A stretch of DNA of 64,000 nt from Rhodococcus sp. PAMC28707. GTDB taxonomy: Bacteria; Actinomycetota; Actinomycetes; Mycobacteriales; Mycobacteriaceae. The position numbers and the translations under genes are program-made. Under the pieces are notes generated by a model that was not told the DNA's origin, did no database searches, and saw only the letters and a list, made by a program, of their open reading frames with translations. Shown one piece after another: positions 35,472-44,989 of this stretch. The first letter of the stretch is position 1; every line of letters starts with the position of its first letter. The stretch covers positions 2,914,001 to 2,978,000 of the forward strand of contig NZ_CP039253.1 in assembly GCF_004795915.1 (NCBI RefSeq), in the 5' to 3' direction.

Positions 35472-37502
35472 CTACGGCTGCAGTGCCTTCCACAGGAATT
35501 GGTAGGACAGCGCCGTCTTGAATGCCAGCTGAGCGTTGTCCGCAGCGCCGCCGTGCCCGCCTTCGATGTTCTCGAAGTAGGTGACGGGCTGGCCCAGTTC
35601 TTCGAGCCGCGCGGCCATTTTGCGGGCATGACCGGGGTGCACCCGGTCGTCGCGTGTCGAGGTCGCAATGAGGATCGGCGGATAGCGTCTCTCGTCCGGT
35701 GCCACGATGTTCTGGTACGGCGAGTATTCGGAGATGAATGCCCACTCGTCGGGGTCGTCCGGGTCGCCGTATTCCGCCACCCACGACGCCCCTGCCAGCA
35801 GTAGGTGGTACCGCTTCATGTCCAGCAGTGGTACCTGGCAGACCAGAGCGCCGAACAGTTCGGGGTACTTGGTCAGCATGATTCCGATCAGGAGTCCGCC
35901 GTTGCTTCCTCCCTGAGCGCTGAGCTGGCTGGGGGTGGTGATTTCGCGCTCCACCAGATCCTTTGCCACGGCCGCAAAATCTTCGTGGACCTTGTGTCGG
36001 CCTGCGCGCAGCACTTGGGTATGCCATTCGGGGCCGTACTCGCCGCCGCCTCGAATGTTGGCCACTACGTACGTGCCGCCCTGCTCGAGCCAGGCCAGAC
36101 CGGTTGCACCGCTGTACGACGGCGTCATCGAGATCTCGAATCCTCCGTAGCCGTAGAGCATCGTCGGACCGGGGCCCATGCCTTCCTTGCGGACCACGAA
36201 GTAGGGCACGGAAGTGCCGTCGAGTGAAGTCGCAAAATACTGGGTGACGGCCATCGAATCGGTGTCGAAGAACGACGGCGCCTGTTTGAGGACTTCGAGG
36301 TCGCCGCCGACTGTGCCGAACAGCAGCGTGGCAGGCGTCAGATAACCACTCGACGACAGAAAGAACTCGTCACCGTTCTCCTCCGCATCGGTGCCGACGA
36401 TCTCGGTGGAGGTCGAATCCGGTAGGCCGAGCAACGGCTGATCATCCCAGGGACCGGGCCCCGGAGTGAGTACTCGGAACTCGCTGCGCACGTCTACGAG
36501 CGTGACGACGAGCAAGTGGTTCTCGGTCCAAGCGAACTGATGCAGGGAGCGGTGTGCGTCGGGCGAGAACAGTACGGTCATCTCGCGGTCCCCGGCGAGG
36601 AAGCTCTCGAAGTTTGCGGCCAGTAGCGCCCCGGACGGATACGTCTTGTCGCCGATCGTCCACTCGGTCATCGTGCGGACCAGTAGCCACTGCTTGTGGA
36701 CCGAAGTCGTTGCGTCGGTCGGCGTATCGATCAGCGTCAGGGTTGTGCCGTCGACCAGATACATTTCGGCGTTGAAGAAGTCCGTCGCGCGTTGCACGAA
36801 GTCACGTTCGAATCCGGGAGTCCGGTCGTGCCACGCCGAAATCGAGATGTCGTTCGCCGTTCCCTCGTACACGGTTTCGGCCTCGGCAAGTGGGGTGCCG
36901 CGGGTCCACCGCTTGGCGACACGCGGATATCCCGAGTCGGTGAGCGAACCTGCACCGAAGTCGGTTCCTACATAGACGGTGTCGGCGTCGATGTACCCGA
37001 TGTCGGTCTTGGCTTCGGAAACGAAGAATCCGCCGTCCGACGGGTCGCGGAACGTGCGCGTCCGCAAGTCGAATTCGCGGACGATCGACGCGTCGGCGCC
37101 GCCGCGGGACATCGTGACCAACGCGAGGTGCTGATCGGGACGCAGCACCTGCGCACCGCTCCACACCCAGTTCTCGCCTTCGGTCTCGGCGACGGCGTCC
37201 AGGTCGAGCAGGATGTCCCACTCGGGCGAGTCCTTGCGGTATTCCGTCATCGTGGTCCGACGCCACAGTCCTCGGATGTGCTCGGCGTCGCGCCAGAAGT
37301 TGTACAGGTACTCACCGCGCCGCCGCGCGTACGGGATTCGTGCGTCGGTGTCGAGGACCTCGCGCACGCGGGCTTTCATCGCGTCGAATTCTGGGCCGGC
37401 CAACGCGGCGGTGGTGGCGGCATTACGGGTGCGTACCCAGTCCAATGCGCGCTCGTCGGTGACCTCTTCGAGCCACAGGTACGGATCAGAGGTGTTGCTC
37501 AT
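35472..37502 (-). CDS. Prolyl oligopeptidase family serine peptidase (S9A)
   Basis: A 676-aa cytosolic-type peptidase: an N-terminal beta-propeller that gates access (about 50-400) and a C-terminal alpha/beta-hydrolase domain. The triad is Ser in QGGSNGGLLIG (about 530), Asp in TSTRDDRVHPGHA (about 617) and His in EGGHGGAADN (about 648). No signal peptide is seen. It cleaves short peptides, usually after proline. Convergent with the hydrolase and divergent from the dipeptidase gene. Confidence 0.93.
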   Translation of the reverse strand: MSNTSDPYLWLEEVTDERALDWVRTRNAATTAALAGPEFDAMKARVREVLDTDARIPYARRRGEYLYNFWRDAEHIRGLWRRTTMTEYRKDSPEWDILLDLDAVAETEGENWVWSGAQVLRPDQHLALVTMSRGGADASIVREFDLRTRTFRDPSDGGFFVSEAKTDIGYIDADTVYVGTDFGAGSLTDSGYPRVAKRWTRGTPLAEAETVYEGTANDISISAWHDRTPGFERDFVQRATDFFNAEMYLVDGTTLTLIDTPTDATTSVHKQWLLVRTMTEWTIGDKTYPSGALLAANFESFLAGDREMTVLFSPDAHRSLHQFAWTENHLLVVTLVDVRSEFRVLTPGPGPWDDQPLLGLPDSTSTEIVGTDAEENGDEFFLSSSGYLTPATLLFGTVGGDLEVLKQAPSFFDTDSMAVTQYFATSLDGTSVPYFVVRKEGMGPGPTMLYGYGGFEISMTPSYSGATGLAWLEQGGTYVVANIRGGGEYGPEWHTQVLRAGRHKVHEDFAAVAKDLVEREITTPSQLSAQGGSNGGLLIGIMLTKYPELFGALVCQVPLLDMKRYHLLLAGASWVAEYGDPDDPDEWAFISEYSPYQNIVAPDERRYPPILIATSTRDDRVHPGHARKMAARLEELGQPVTYFENIEGGHGGAADNAQLAFKTALSYQFLWKALQP

Positions 37503-37608
37503 GCCCTATTTGTACCCTCGTAGGTACTGTCCCTCCCACGGTGACCGGACACGTGCCGGTGCTCACTCTCGTGTCGGGGTCGTGGTGTTCGAGGAAGGAT
37601 CGCCGGAT

Positions 37609-38568
37609 ATGAATCTGTGGGAACAGCACTGCTGTCTGCCGCTGGTGCCCACTGCGGACATCACGGAATTGGCTCGCTACCCGCTCGGGTCGTACGTGTC
37701 CGTCAACGTCGGCTTCTCGCCGCATTCCAAAGCAGTCGTGACTGCGCTGGCGCAGGATTTCCGTCGTAAAGCCCTCGCCGACGGGCGTTTTCGCATGGTC
37801 GACGCGGTGGACGAACCCGAAGCTGTCGAGCTGATCACCCTGGCATTCGACCTGGAGGATTCCGGTCCACTCGAGGGCGATCTCGACAACATTCGCTACT
37901 TCCACGGCCTCGGTGTGCGTTCCATGCTTCCGACCTACAACCACGCCAATGCGGCCGGAGGGGGATGCCTCGACGTCGAGGACACGGGTCTGACGGCGTA
38001 CGGGAGGGACGTGGTTCGCGAGATGAATCGTGTGGGGATGCTCGTCGACGGTTCGCACTGCTCGGTCTCGACCGGGCTCGACGTGGCACGTTGCACCGAG
38101 CACCCGATGATCTACAGTCACTCGAATTTTGCTGCACTGTGGCAGCATCCGCGGAACATCACCGATGAGCAGGCGCTGGAATGCGCACGCACTACAGGCG
38201 TCGTGGGGATCAACGGTGTCGGCATCTTCCTCGGCGTCAACGCGCCCGAGGAAGATGGCAAACGGGTGCAGGCGATGGCGGACCACATCGAGTACGGCGT
38301 GGAGTTGCTCGGCATCGAGCACGTGGGTATCGGCTCGGACTATTCGTTCGACCACGAGGATTTCGATCACGAGCTGAGAATTCACCCCGAGGCGTTCTCG
38401 GAGATGTACACGCGTTGGGGGCCGCTGCAGTGGGTTCCGCCGGAAGGAACGCTGACCCTGCCCGCGGTGCTGCGTGGTCGTGGTTTCGACGAACACGCCG
38501 TCGACGCCGTGTTCGGTGGGAACTTCCGGCGGGTCGCAGAGGCGACACAGGCTGCTACCGGCAGGTAA
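37609..38568 (+). CDS. Membrane-dipeptidase family protein (M19)
   Basis: A 319-aa TIM-barrel metallopeptidase of the renal dipeptidase family. It shows [10 protein letters not shown] at the N-terminus (family HxD region in altered form), [13 protein letters not shown] (bridging acidic residue), [22 protein letters not shown] and [20 protein letters not shown]; and GIGSDYSFD near the end. These give the binuclear-zinc His/Glu set. The usual N-terminal HxD metal motif reads EQH here. ATG 37609 fits the mycobacterial homologue start as I remember it. Substrate unknown. Confidence 0.85.
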   Translation: MNLWEQHCCLPLVPTADITELARYPLGSYVSVNVGFSPHSKAVVTALAQDFRRKALADGRFRMVDAVDEPEAVELITLAFDLEDSGPLEGDLDNIRYFHGLGVRSMLPTYNHANAAGGGCLDVEDTGLTAYGRDVVREMNRVGMLVDGSHCSVSTGLDVARCTEHPMIYSHSNFAALWQHPRNITDEQALECARTTGVVGINGVGIFLGVNAPEEDGKRVQAMADHIEYGVELLGIEHVGIGSDYSFDHEDFDHELRIHPEAFSEMYTRWGPLQWVPPEGTLTLPAVLRGRGFDEHAVDAVFGGNFRRVAEATQAATGR

Positions 38569-38617
38569 CCCGACCGTCTCGAGACAGGGAATCCGTACGC
38601 GACTAAGCTGGGGAATC

Positions 38618-40033
38618 GTGACCTCACACTATGACGTCGTTGTCCTCGGAGCCGGTCCCGGTGGGTACGTCGCTGCTATCCGCGCGGCACAACTCGGACT
38701 GAGCACTGCCATCATCGAGAAGAAGTACTGGGGCGGTGTCTGCCTCAACGTGGGCTGCATCCCCTCGAAGGCGCTTCTCCGCAATGCCGAACTTGCGCAC
38801 CTCTTCACAAAAGAAGCCAAGTTGTTCGGTATCTCGGGCGAAGCGAGCTTCGACTTCGGCGCAGCCTTCGACCGCAGCCGCAAGGTCGCGGAGGGGCGCG
38901 TCAAGGGAATTCACTTCTTGATGAAGAAGAACAAGATCCCCGAGTTCGACGGCCAGGGCACCTTCACCGATGCGAACACCATCGAGGTGGAGTTGACCAA
39001 GGGCGGCACCGAGACGATCACCTTCGACAACGCCATCATCTCCACCGGCAGCACCACCAAACTGCTGCCGGGAACGTCGCTGAGCGAGAACGTCGTCACG
39101 TACGAAGAGCAGATCATGACCCGTGAACTCCCGGGTTCGATGCTCATCGTCGGTGCAGGCGCCATCGGCATGGAGTTCGGCTACATCATGAAGAACTACG
39201 GTGTCGATGTCACCATCGTCGAGTACCTCGATCGCGCGCTCCCCAACGAGGACGCCGACATCTCCAAGGAAATCGAGAAGCAGTACAAGAAGCTCGGCGT
39301 CCGTATCGTCACCGGTGCCGCTGTACAGAGCATCGACGACGATGGCTCCAAGGTGACCGTCAAGTTCAAGAACAACAAGTCCGGCGACGTCGAAACCGTC
39401 ACCGTCGACAAGGTGATGCAGTCCGTGGGCTTCGCCCCTCGCGTCGAAGGGTTCGGTCTCGAGAAGACCGGTGTCGAGCTCACCGATCGCGGTGCCATCG
39501 GCATCACCAGCACGATGAAGACCAACGTCCCGCACATCTACGCAATCGGGGACGTCACCGCCAAGCTGCAGCTCGCTCACGTGGCCGAGGCTCAGGCCGT
39601 CGTGGCGGCGGAGACCATCGCCGGCGCGGAGACGCTGCCGATCGAGGACTACCGCATGATGCCGCGGGCGACGTTCTGCCAGCCGCAGGTCGCCAGCTTC
39701 GGACTCACCGAAGATCAGGCTCGTGAAGAAGCGCAGGCCCGTGGCTCCGACATCAAGGTCGCGAACTTCCCGTTCGCAGCCAACGGCAAAGCACACGGGC
39801 TGGGAGACGCTACCGGTTTCGTCAAGCTGATCGCGGACACCGAGCACGGCGAACTTCTCGGTGGTCACCTCATCGGCCCCGACGTGTCCGAGCTACTGCC
39901 GGAACTGACGCTGGCCCAGAAATGGGATCTGACCGTCAACGAACTCGCTCGCAACGTCCATACACATCCGACGTTGTCCGAGGCATTGCAGGAGGCCATT
40001 CACGGCCTCGCAGGACACATGATCAACTTCTGA
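38618..40033 (+). CDS. lpd: Dihydrolipoyl dehydrogenase
   Basis: FAD-dependent E3 subunit that reoxidises lipoyl groups of pyruvate and 2-oxoglutarate dehydrogenase complexes (and peroxynitrite reductase in mycobacteria). The FAD loop is [20 protein letters not shown], redox-active disulfide [13 protein letters not shown] (residues ~41-46), NAD loop [13 protein letters not shown], and the C-terminal His-Glu pair [13 protein letters not shown]. 471 aa matches LpdC (Rv0462). GTG 38618 is chosen with GGGGAA upstream. A very strong terminator follows. Confidence 0.96.
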   Translation: MTSHYDVVVLGAGPGGYVAAIRAAQLGLSTAIIEKKYWGGVCLNVGCIPSKALLRNAELAHLFTKEAKLFGISGEASFDFGAAFDRSRKVAEGRVKGIHFLMKKNKIPEFDGQGTFTDANTIEVELTKGGTETITFDNAIISTGSTTKLLPGTSLSENVVTYEEQIMTRELPGSMLIVGAGAIGMEFGYIMKNYGVDVTIVEYLDRALPNEDADISKEIEKQYKKLGVRIVTGAAVQSIDDDGSKVTVKFKNNKSGDVETVTVDKVMQSVGFAPRVEGFGLEKTGVELTDRGAIGITSTMKTNVPHIYAIGDVTAKLQLAHVAEAQAVVAAETIAGAETLPIEDYRMMPRATFCQPQVASFGLTEDQAREEAQARGSDIKVANFPFAANGKAHGLGDATGFVKLIADTEHGELLGGHLIGPDVSELLPELTLAQKWDLTVNELARNVHTHPTLSEALQEAIHGLAGHMINF

Positions 40034-40050
40034 CCCTCCAAGCAGTTACG

Positions 40051-40094
40051 AAGCTCGTTCGTCTTGTGCGCACACAAGACGAACGAGCTTTTTT
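40051..40094 (+). terminator. Rho-independent terminator after lpd
   Basis: An 18-bp perfect stem (AAGCTCGTTCGTCTTGTG with its complement), 4-nt loop CGCA, then a T-run, 18 bp after the lpd stop. Confidence 0.95.
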
Positions 40095-40193
40095 CATGCC
40101 CTGTCCGGACTCGTCCTTGCATGGCAGGATGGGCTTTCCGGCCGGTGTTGGTCGTGGCCAGGACGATACGACCGAGGCGAAAGAAGTACACCG

Positions 40194-41045
40194 ATGAGAA
40201 GTTTCGACAACAAGGTTGCCGTCGTCACCGGGGCCGGATCGGGGATCGGCCGCGCGCTCGCCCTCGATCTGGCGCACCGCGGCGCCAGGCTGGCGCTCTC
40301 GGACATCGACGGCGAAGCACTCACGGAGACGGTCGTGTTGTGCGAGAAGATCGGTGCACGCACAGTGTCCTACCAGTTGGACGTCTCCGACCGCGCGGCA
40401 ATGTATTTCCATGCCGATGCGGTCATCAGCGAATTCGGACGCGTCAACCTTGTGGTCAACAACGCAGGGGTTGCGCTCGGCGCAGATGTTCTGGATATGA
40501 CCTGGGACGATTTCGAGTGGGTCATGAACATTGATTTCTGGGGAGTCGTCAACGGCTCCAAAGCATTTCTGCCTGCGCTCATCGAGTCCGGTGAAGGTCA
40601 CCTGGTGAATGTGTCGAGCGTGTTCGGGTTGATGGGCATCCCCGGTCAGAGCGCATACAACTCGGCAAAGTTCGCGGTGCGCGGTTTCACCGAGGCGCTG
40701 CGCCAGGAAATGAAAGTCGCTCGCCATCCCGTCGGCGTCAGCTGTGTCCATCCTGGCGGAATCAAGACGAACATCGTTGCCAACGCACGAGGAATGGCAG
40801 ATCTGGGAGATCACGACGCCGTCGTGCGACGCTTCGAGCAGATCGCCGTCACCTCGCCCACACGTGCCGCCAAGGTGATCCTCGGCGGCGTCGAGCGCAA
40901 CAAGCCGCGCATCCTCATCGGCCCGGATGCGCGACTGTTCGATCTGATCCCTCGCGTAGTGGGGCCACGGTATCAGGATATTTTGGCCCCGCTCAACAGG
41001 ATTGGGCGAGCTACCGGCGCCAGGTTCGGGTCGAACAAGGGCTAG
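40194..41045 (+). CDS. Short-chain dehydrogenase/reductase
   Basis: A 283-aa classical SDR. Cofactor loop VTGAGSGIGRALALDLA, NNAGVAL, catalytic Ser in VNVSSVFG and YNSAK, i.e. Tyr-x3-Lys at about residues 158-162, and PGGIKTN after the active site. The C-terminal 40 residues are basic and hydrophobic (LIPRVVGPRYQDILAPLNR), as in lipid-active mycobacterial SDRs. The acidic residue at the end of strand 2 (LSDIDGEAL) favours NAD(H). Substrate unknown. Confidence 0.9.
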   Translation: MRSFDNKVAVVTGAGSGIGRALALDLAHRGARLALSDIDGEALTETVVLCEKIGARTVSYQLDVSDRAAMYFHADAVISEFGRVNLVVNNAGVALGADVLDMTWDDFEWVMNIDFWGVVNGSKAFLPALIESGEGHLVNVSSVFGLMGIPGQSAYNSAKFAVRGFTEALRQEMKVARHPVGVSCVHPGGIKTNIVANARGMADLGDHDAVVRRFEQIAVTSPTRAAKVILGGVERNKPRILIGPDARLFDLIPRVVGPRYQDILAPLNRIGRATGARFGSNKG

Positions 41046-41062
41046 CTCCAGCGAATCTCTTT

Positions 41063-41596
41063 TCAGAAGTCGCGTTCTATTCGCAGAGTTTCGATGGTCG
41101 TCGCCAAGCTGTCGTACTGCCCGACCAACAACAGGAATTCGATCAGCTGGCGTTCGTCGAACTCGCGTGCCAAGGCTGACCAGGTTTCGTCCGAGAGGTT
41201 CTTGGTGGCCAGTAGTTCGTCGGTCGCGGTGAGTATCGCTCGATAGCGATCACCGAGACCGACTGCTGCGGGCCCTTCCTTTACTTGTGCGAGAAGGGTT
41301 TCGGTCACTCCGACGCGCCTGCCGATTCGGCGGTGATGGTCCATCTCGTACCCGCAGTCACGTACGTGTGCGACGCGGTTGATCACCACTTCCGTGTCCT
41401 TGCGTGAGATCCGGCCGCCCGGCATCAGCTTCCCGCTGTAGAACAACCAGCCCCGAAAAAGTCCGCGGGTGCGTCCCAAGGTACTGAAAAGATGCGCGTT
41501 GGGCGCGCCCGCAGCCTTCGACAGGACGCGCCACAAGGCCCAGTTGATGGGGCCGAGGTCCTTGAACGTTCCGGATGCAATGCGCGGTGAGCTCAC
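41063..41596 (-). CDS. Carboxymuconolactone decarboxylase/AhpD-like protein
   Basis: A 177-aa all-helical protein of the CMD family. The region VINRVAHVRDCGYEMDHH corresponds to the AhpD-type reactive site, with one Cys and a following His in place of the usual second Cys. It likely functions as a peroxidase-like reductant or an unknown oxidase. It is convergent with the SDR gene (17 bp gap), and lies 90 bp downstream of the hydrolase of the next operon, perhaps in the same transcript. Confidence 0.8.
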   Translation of the reverse strand: MSSPRIASGTFKDLGPINWALWRVLSKAAGAPNAHLFSTLGRTRGLFRGWLFYSGKLMPGGRISRKDTEVVINRVAHVRDCGYEMDHHRRIGRRVGVTETLLAQVKEGPAAVGLGDRYRAILTATDELLATKNLSDETWSALAREFDERQLIEFLLLVGQYDSLATTIETLRIERDF

Positions 41597-41688
41597 GCCT
41601 TCTCACGCTACCTGCGGTTTCCGCTGTGCACCATCGGAAAAGAGCAATCGGTGCTAGCGGACAATCGATGTGCGTAACCAGCCGACCG

Positions 41689-42519
41689 TTACTGCAGCGA
41701 CAGCACCACCTCGGCTGCATCTGCCGGGTGGGTGTACGGCCACCAATGCTCGGCGTCGACTTCGATGACCTGTAGGTCGGGTATCCAGCGCTCGAGTCCG
41801 TCGGCAAGGTCGACGGAGAGAAACCGGTCATGGAGTGGAACGACGACAGTGGTGGGCACCTCACATTTCGGGTCGGGCCCGGAGAGTAGACGGCGGAGAA
41901 TGTTCGCGCGATACAGCGCAATTCCGCGTTGTTGGTTCCGGCGCTCCGGTTCCGGGGCGTCCTCGTTGCCGATCGATACCATCATCGATGGTACGAACCG
42001 GCGAAGAACCGGAATGTGGAAACTCCAGATGTACCAGGACCGTAGGAGTTGCGTTGCCATCGATGACCACTGTCGGGGCGAAACTGCGCGGGCGCGAGAG
42101 ACCTCACGCAGGTGGTCCAGGCTCGGGCCGGACACCGATACGAACGACGCAAAAGTCGATGCAGCACGGGGTGCGGCCATTGTTTCCCACATCTGAACCG
42201 AACCCCAGTCGTGTGCGAACACGTGCAGGGGTCCACTCCGGTGGGGGATCGAATCGACCACGGCGAACGTATCCTCGGTCAAGTGAGCCAGGGTGTAGCT
42301 CTCGAGCGAGTCCGGATCGTCGAGGGTGGTGGCCCCGCCGCCGCGGGTGTCGTAGGCAACGATCCGCACGTGCTGGCCCAGCACACGGATCATCGGCTCG
42401 AAGAATCGATGATCGTCCGGATAGCCGTGAACAAGAAGCACGGTCGAGGATGCCAGCGGATCTCCATACTCGTACACCGCGATACGGGCTCCGACAGAAT
42501 CGACTGTCCAGGTCTTCAC
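41689..42519 (-). CDS. Alpha/beta hydrolase, epoxide-hydrolase-like
   Basis: A 276-aa hydrolase. The nucleophile elbow reads VFAHDWGSVQMWE, with Asp as nucleophile as in epoxide hydrolases and haloalkane dehalogenases; VLLVHGYPDDHRFFEPMI supplies the HGxP oxyanion motif, which favours epoxide hydrolase. The acid is probably in PLHDRFLS and the His in DAEHWWPYTHP. It overlaps the tetR gene by 4 bp (42516-42519), last of a three-gene operon. Confidence 0.85.
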   Translation of the reverse strand: MKTWTVDSVGARIAVYEYGDPLASSTVLLVHGYPDDHRFFEPMIRVLGQHVRIVAYDTRGGGATTLDDPDSLESYTLAHLTEDTFAVVDSIPHRSGPLHVFAHDWGSVQMWETMAAPRAASTFASFVSVSGPSLDHLREVSRARAVSPRQWSSMATQLLRSWYIWSFHIPVLRRFVPSMMVSIGNEDAPEPERRNQQRGIALYRANILRRLLSGPDPKCEVPTTVVVPLHDRFLSVDLADGLERWIPDLQVIEVDAEHWWPYTHPADAAEVVLSLQ

Positions 42520-43121
42520 ACGGCCTCGCCCCGTTTGTAGATGGACTCGCCTCGGAGTAGCCCGGCGATGAGCTGCAATCGCAACTCCTCCTGCTCGGGC
42601 TGCGGATGCACGATCGCCGAGAGCGCTTCGCCGTCGAGTAGGTGCACCACGGTGAAAATGACCGTATCGAGTTGGGCGGGTGGGATGGTGCCTGCGACCG
42701 GAAGCGTGCGGGCAAGCGCGGAAATTTGCTCGTGGTAGCGAACAGTGAAGGGAATCAATCGTTCCCGCAGCTCGGTATCACTCCGAGCGGCAATGAGGAG
42801 CTCGTACCAGGCACCGTTTATCGGGGCTCGACACGCCGCACGCAGGAGGAGCAGACAATGCTCGACGGACGCCGTACCGAAGATCGCGAGACCGGTTCGA
42901 AACTCCTCGAACTGTCGCCGCCGCACTTCGTCCGCAGCAGCGACGATGATGTCGAGGCGTGTGGGGAAATGCCGAAACAACGCACCCGAGGACACCCCCG
43001 CACGGGAGACGATCTCGCTCACCGTCGTTGCAGCGTAGCCATTTTCGCACAGTGACACGATCGCTGCATCGAGTAGCTTCCCGATCGTCTCGGTACGTCG
43101 TTCCTGCTGAGTTCTGCTCAT
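42516..43121 (-). CDS. TetR/AcrR family transcriptional regulator
   Basis: A 201-aa repressor-type protein. The N-terminal helix-turn-helix is clear: LLDAAIVSLCENGYAATTVS, then EIVSRAGVSSGALFRHFPTR. The C-terminal ligand domain has no family label I can assign. It sits between and overlaps, by 4 bp each, the amidohydrolase (upstream) and the hydrolase (downstream), so it is likely to autoregulate this catabolic unit. Confidence 0.92.
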   Translation of the reverse strand: MSRTQQERRTETIGKLLDAAIVSLCENGYAATTVSEIVSRAGVSSGALFRHFPTRLDIIVAAADEVRRRQFEEFRTGLAIFGTASVEHCLLLLRAACRAPINGAWYELLIAARSDTELRERLIPFTVRYHEQISALARTLPVAGTIPPAQLDTVIFTVVHLLDGEALSAIVHPQPEQEELRLQLIAGLLRGESIYKRGEAV

Positions 43122-44905
43122 ACTCGCTCTCGTGGATGCGGTGCCGTGGTGGTAGCGGCGCGCAGGAAGCTACCAGCGCGTTCCGATACGCCGAACCATG
43201 GCGCGAATTCACCCTCACGGTAGACGATCCGCCCGGCGATCAGCGTCGCGGTGACGGCCTGATCGTTCCGGTTGACCATCCGGCTCAAACCACCGAACTC
43301 GGGCATCGTCTCCTCGCGATACGCGAGGACCTCGTCGTCGAGACCAGCCGGATCGATGACGACCACATCGGCGCGGTCGCCCACCCTCAGGTGTCCTGCG
43401 TCGACGCCGTAGAAGTCCGCGAGCTCGCCACTGAGCTTGTACACGGCATTCTCCACGGACATGAACGGCCGTCGATCTCCGCGGGCGCCGTGCACACGAT
43501 GCAGCAACCGGATCCCGAAGTTGTAGAACGCCATGTTCCGTAGGTGCGCCCCGGCGTCGGAGAACCCGACGGTGACGCCCGGCCTGGTGATGAGCTTGTC
43601 CATCTGCTTCCGTCGGTGATTGGCGATAGTGGTGTGCCAGCGCAGTTTTCGGCCATGCTCGACGACGAGATCGAGGAATGCGTCGACCACGTGGATGCCG
43701 CGTTCGGCCGCAACCTCGGCGATGTTCTTACCGACGACCGAGGCATCCGGGCATTCGGTGATCTGGGCATCGGCGAAGTCTCGGTGCCATACCCGTGAGC
43801 TGAATTTCTTCTCGAAGTCGGCGCGGAACCAGCGGCGGTAGGCCTCGTCGGACAGCAAGTCGTTGCGGCCCAATTCCTCTCGGAGATGCAGAGCTGCGCG
43901 GCCGGATCCGAACTCCTCGAAGACGACGAGGTCGATCCCGTCGGAGTAGACGTCGAACGTAGTGGGCAGGTGTTGCCATCGGAACTGTCCGCGCCCGGGT
44001 CCGTTCACCAGTTGTGCGAGCGGCCCGAAGATGTGGTGAATCCAGGGGGATGCTTTGGCATCGGCGGCAGCCAGAAGCGAGATCTTGAGCGGAGTCCGGC
44101 CCAGTCCCGTTGCGCTGCCGAGGAAGAAGATCATGTCGTATTTGGTGTTGAGATTCGGGATGCTCTGAAGCAGACGGCCGCGTCGGCGCAGAATCTTGTG
44201 CAGTGCGCGGAATTCCTTCCAACGCGCGTACGAAGACGGCAGTGACCGCGAACGGTATCTGTCACCGTCGAGTTTGTCCCAGGGGTTGGTCATGGTGGAC
44301 ATGCCGAGAAGCCCGGCGTCCAGGGCAGTGGTCAGCGCATCGGCCATCGCCGAGAATTCTTCACGTGTCGGTTTCTGGCTGTGGTCGGTCGCCCGGTCCA
44401 ACCCCATCACGTGGGCACGCAGGTCCGAATGCCCCACCAGCGCCGCGATGTTGGGCCCGAGGGGGAGTCTCTCCAGCGCGTCGATGTACTCGTTCGGATT
44501 CGTCCACGTCTTGTGTGCATCGACGGCCTTCAGCACATGCTCGCGCGGTAGCGCCTCGACTCGACTGAACAGGTCGGCGATGTCGACGGGAGTGGAGTAC
44601 AACGTCGACAACGAGCAGTTCCCCAGCAGGACCGTGGTGACGCCGTGTCGAACCGACTCGGTCAGTCCTGGTCCGACCAGGACCTCCGCGTCGTAATGGG
44701 TGTGTACGTCGACGAAACCGGGCATGACCCACTGTCCCGTCGCGTCGATGACATCGGTACTCGGACCGACCGCGAGCGGTTCGGTCGTGATCGCGCGCAC
44801 GATGCCGTCCGAGATTCCTACGTTGCGAACTACCCCCGGCCCACCGCTGCCGTCGTAGACCGTCCCGCCGGTCAGCACTGTGTCGTAGGGCAGGTACTCG
44901 TTCAT
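43118..44905 (-). CDS. Amidohydrolase family protein (N-acyl-D-amino-acid deacylase-like)
   Basis: A 595-aa metal-dependent amidohydrolase of the D-aminoacylase/Amidohydro_3 type. Metal-binding HTH is in GFVDVHTHYDAEV (about residue 68), further conserved stretches are LVGHSDLRAHVMG and GVTVGFSDAGAHLRN (catalytic Asp). DRADVVVIDPAGL closes the composite beta-sandwich. It might deacylate N-acyl-D-amino acids or hydrolyse a related amide. Good ribosome binding site (GGAGG). First gene of the amidohydrolase-tetR-hydrolase operon, with two palindromes in its promoter region. Confidence 0.87.
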   Translation of the reverse strand: MNEYLPYDTVLTGGTVYDGSGGPGVVRNVGISDGIVRAITTEPLAVGPSTDVIDATGQWVMPGFVDVHTHYDAEVLVGPGLTESVRHGVTTVLLGNCSLSTLYSTPVDIADLFSRVEALPREHVLKAVDAHKTWTNPNEYIDALERLPLGPNIAALVGHSDLRAHVMGLDRATDHSQKPTREEFSAMADALTTALDAGLLGMSTMTNPWDKLDGDRYRSRSLPSSYARWKEFRALHKILRRRGRLLQSIPNLNTKYDMIFFLGSATGLGRTPLKISLLAAADAKASPWIHHIFGPLAQLVNGPGRGQFRWQHLPTTFDVYSDGIDLVVFEEFGSGRAALHLREELGRNDLLSDEAYRRWFRADFEKKFSSRVWHRDFADAQITECPDASVVGKNIAEVAAERGIHVVDAFLDLVVEHGRKLRWHTTIANHRRKQMDKLITRPGVTVGFSDAGAHLRNMAFYNFGIRLLHRVHGARGDRRPFMSVENAVYKLSGELADFYGVDAGHLRVGDRADVVVIDPAGLDDEVLAYREETMPEFGGLSRMVNRNDQAVTATLIAGRIVYREGEFAPWFGVSERAGSFLRAATTTAPHPRERV

Positions 44906-44920
44906 GTGACCTCCATCACC

Positions 44921-44937
44921 ATGGTTGGTCCAACCAT
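44921..44937. promoter_or_regulatory. Palindrome (operator candidate) before the amidohydrolase
   Basis: ATGGTTGGTCCAACCAT, a perfect 17-bp palindrome centred 24 bp upstream of the amidohydrolase ATG. The TTGGTCCAA core is of the kind bound by GntR/FCD or TetR proteins, both of which are encoded next to it. Confidence 0.55.
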
Positions 44938-44963
44938 AACTTAGAGAGTGAATGCTCGCAATG

Positions 44964-44979
44964 TTTGGTCGAGACCAAA
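44964..44979. promoter_or_regulatory. Second palindrome (operator candidate)
   Basis: TTTGGTCGAGACCAAA, a perfect 16-bp palindrome, 11 bp from the GntR gene's stop and 59 bp from the amidohydrolase start. It shares TTGGTC with the palindrome at 44921. Confidence 0.55.
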
Positions 44980-44989
44980 ATACGACGCT

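Noticed and set aside
38624..39868. Long antisense frame inside lpd
   Set aside because: Acidic, Gly/Leu/Asp-rich composition typical of reversed high-GC coding sequence; lpd on the other strand is unambiguous.
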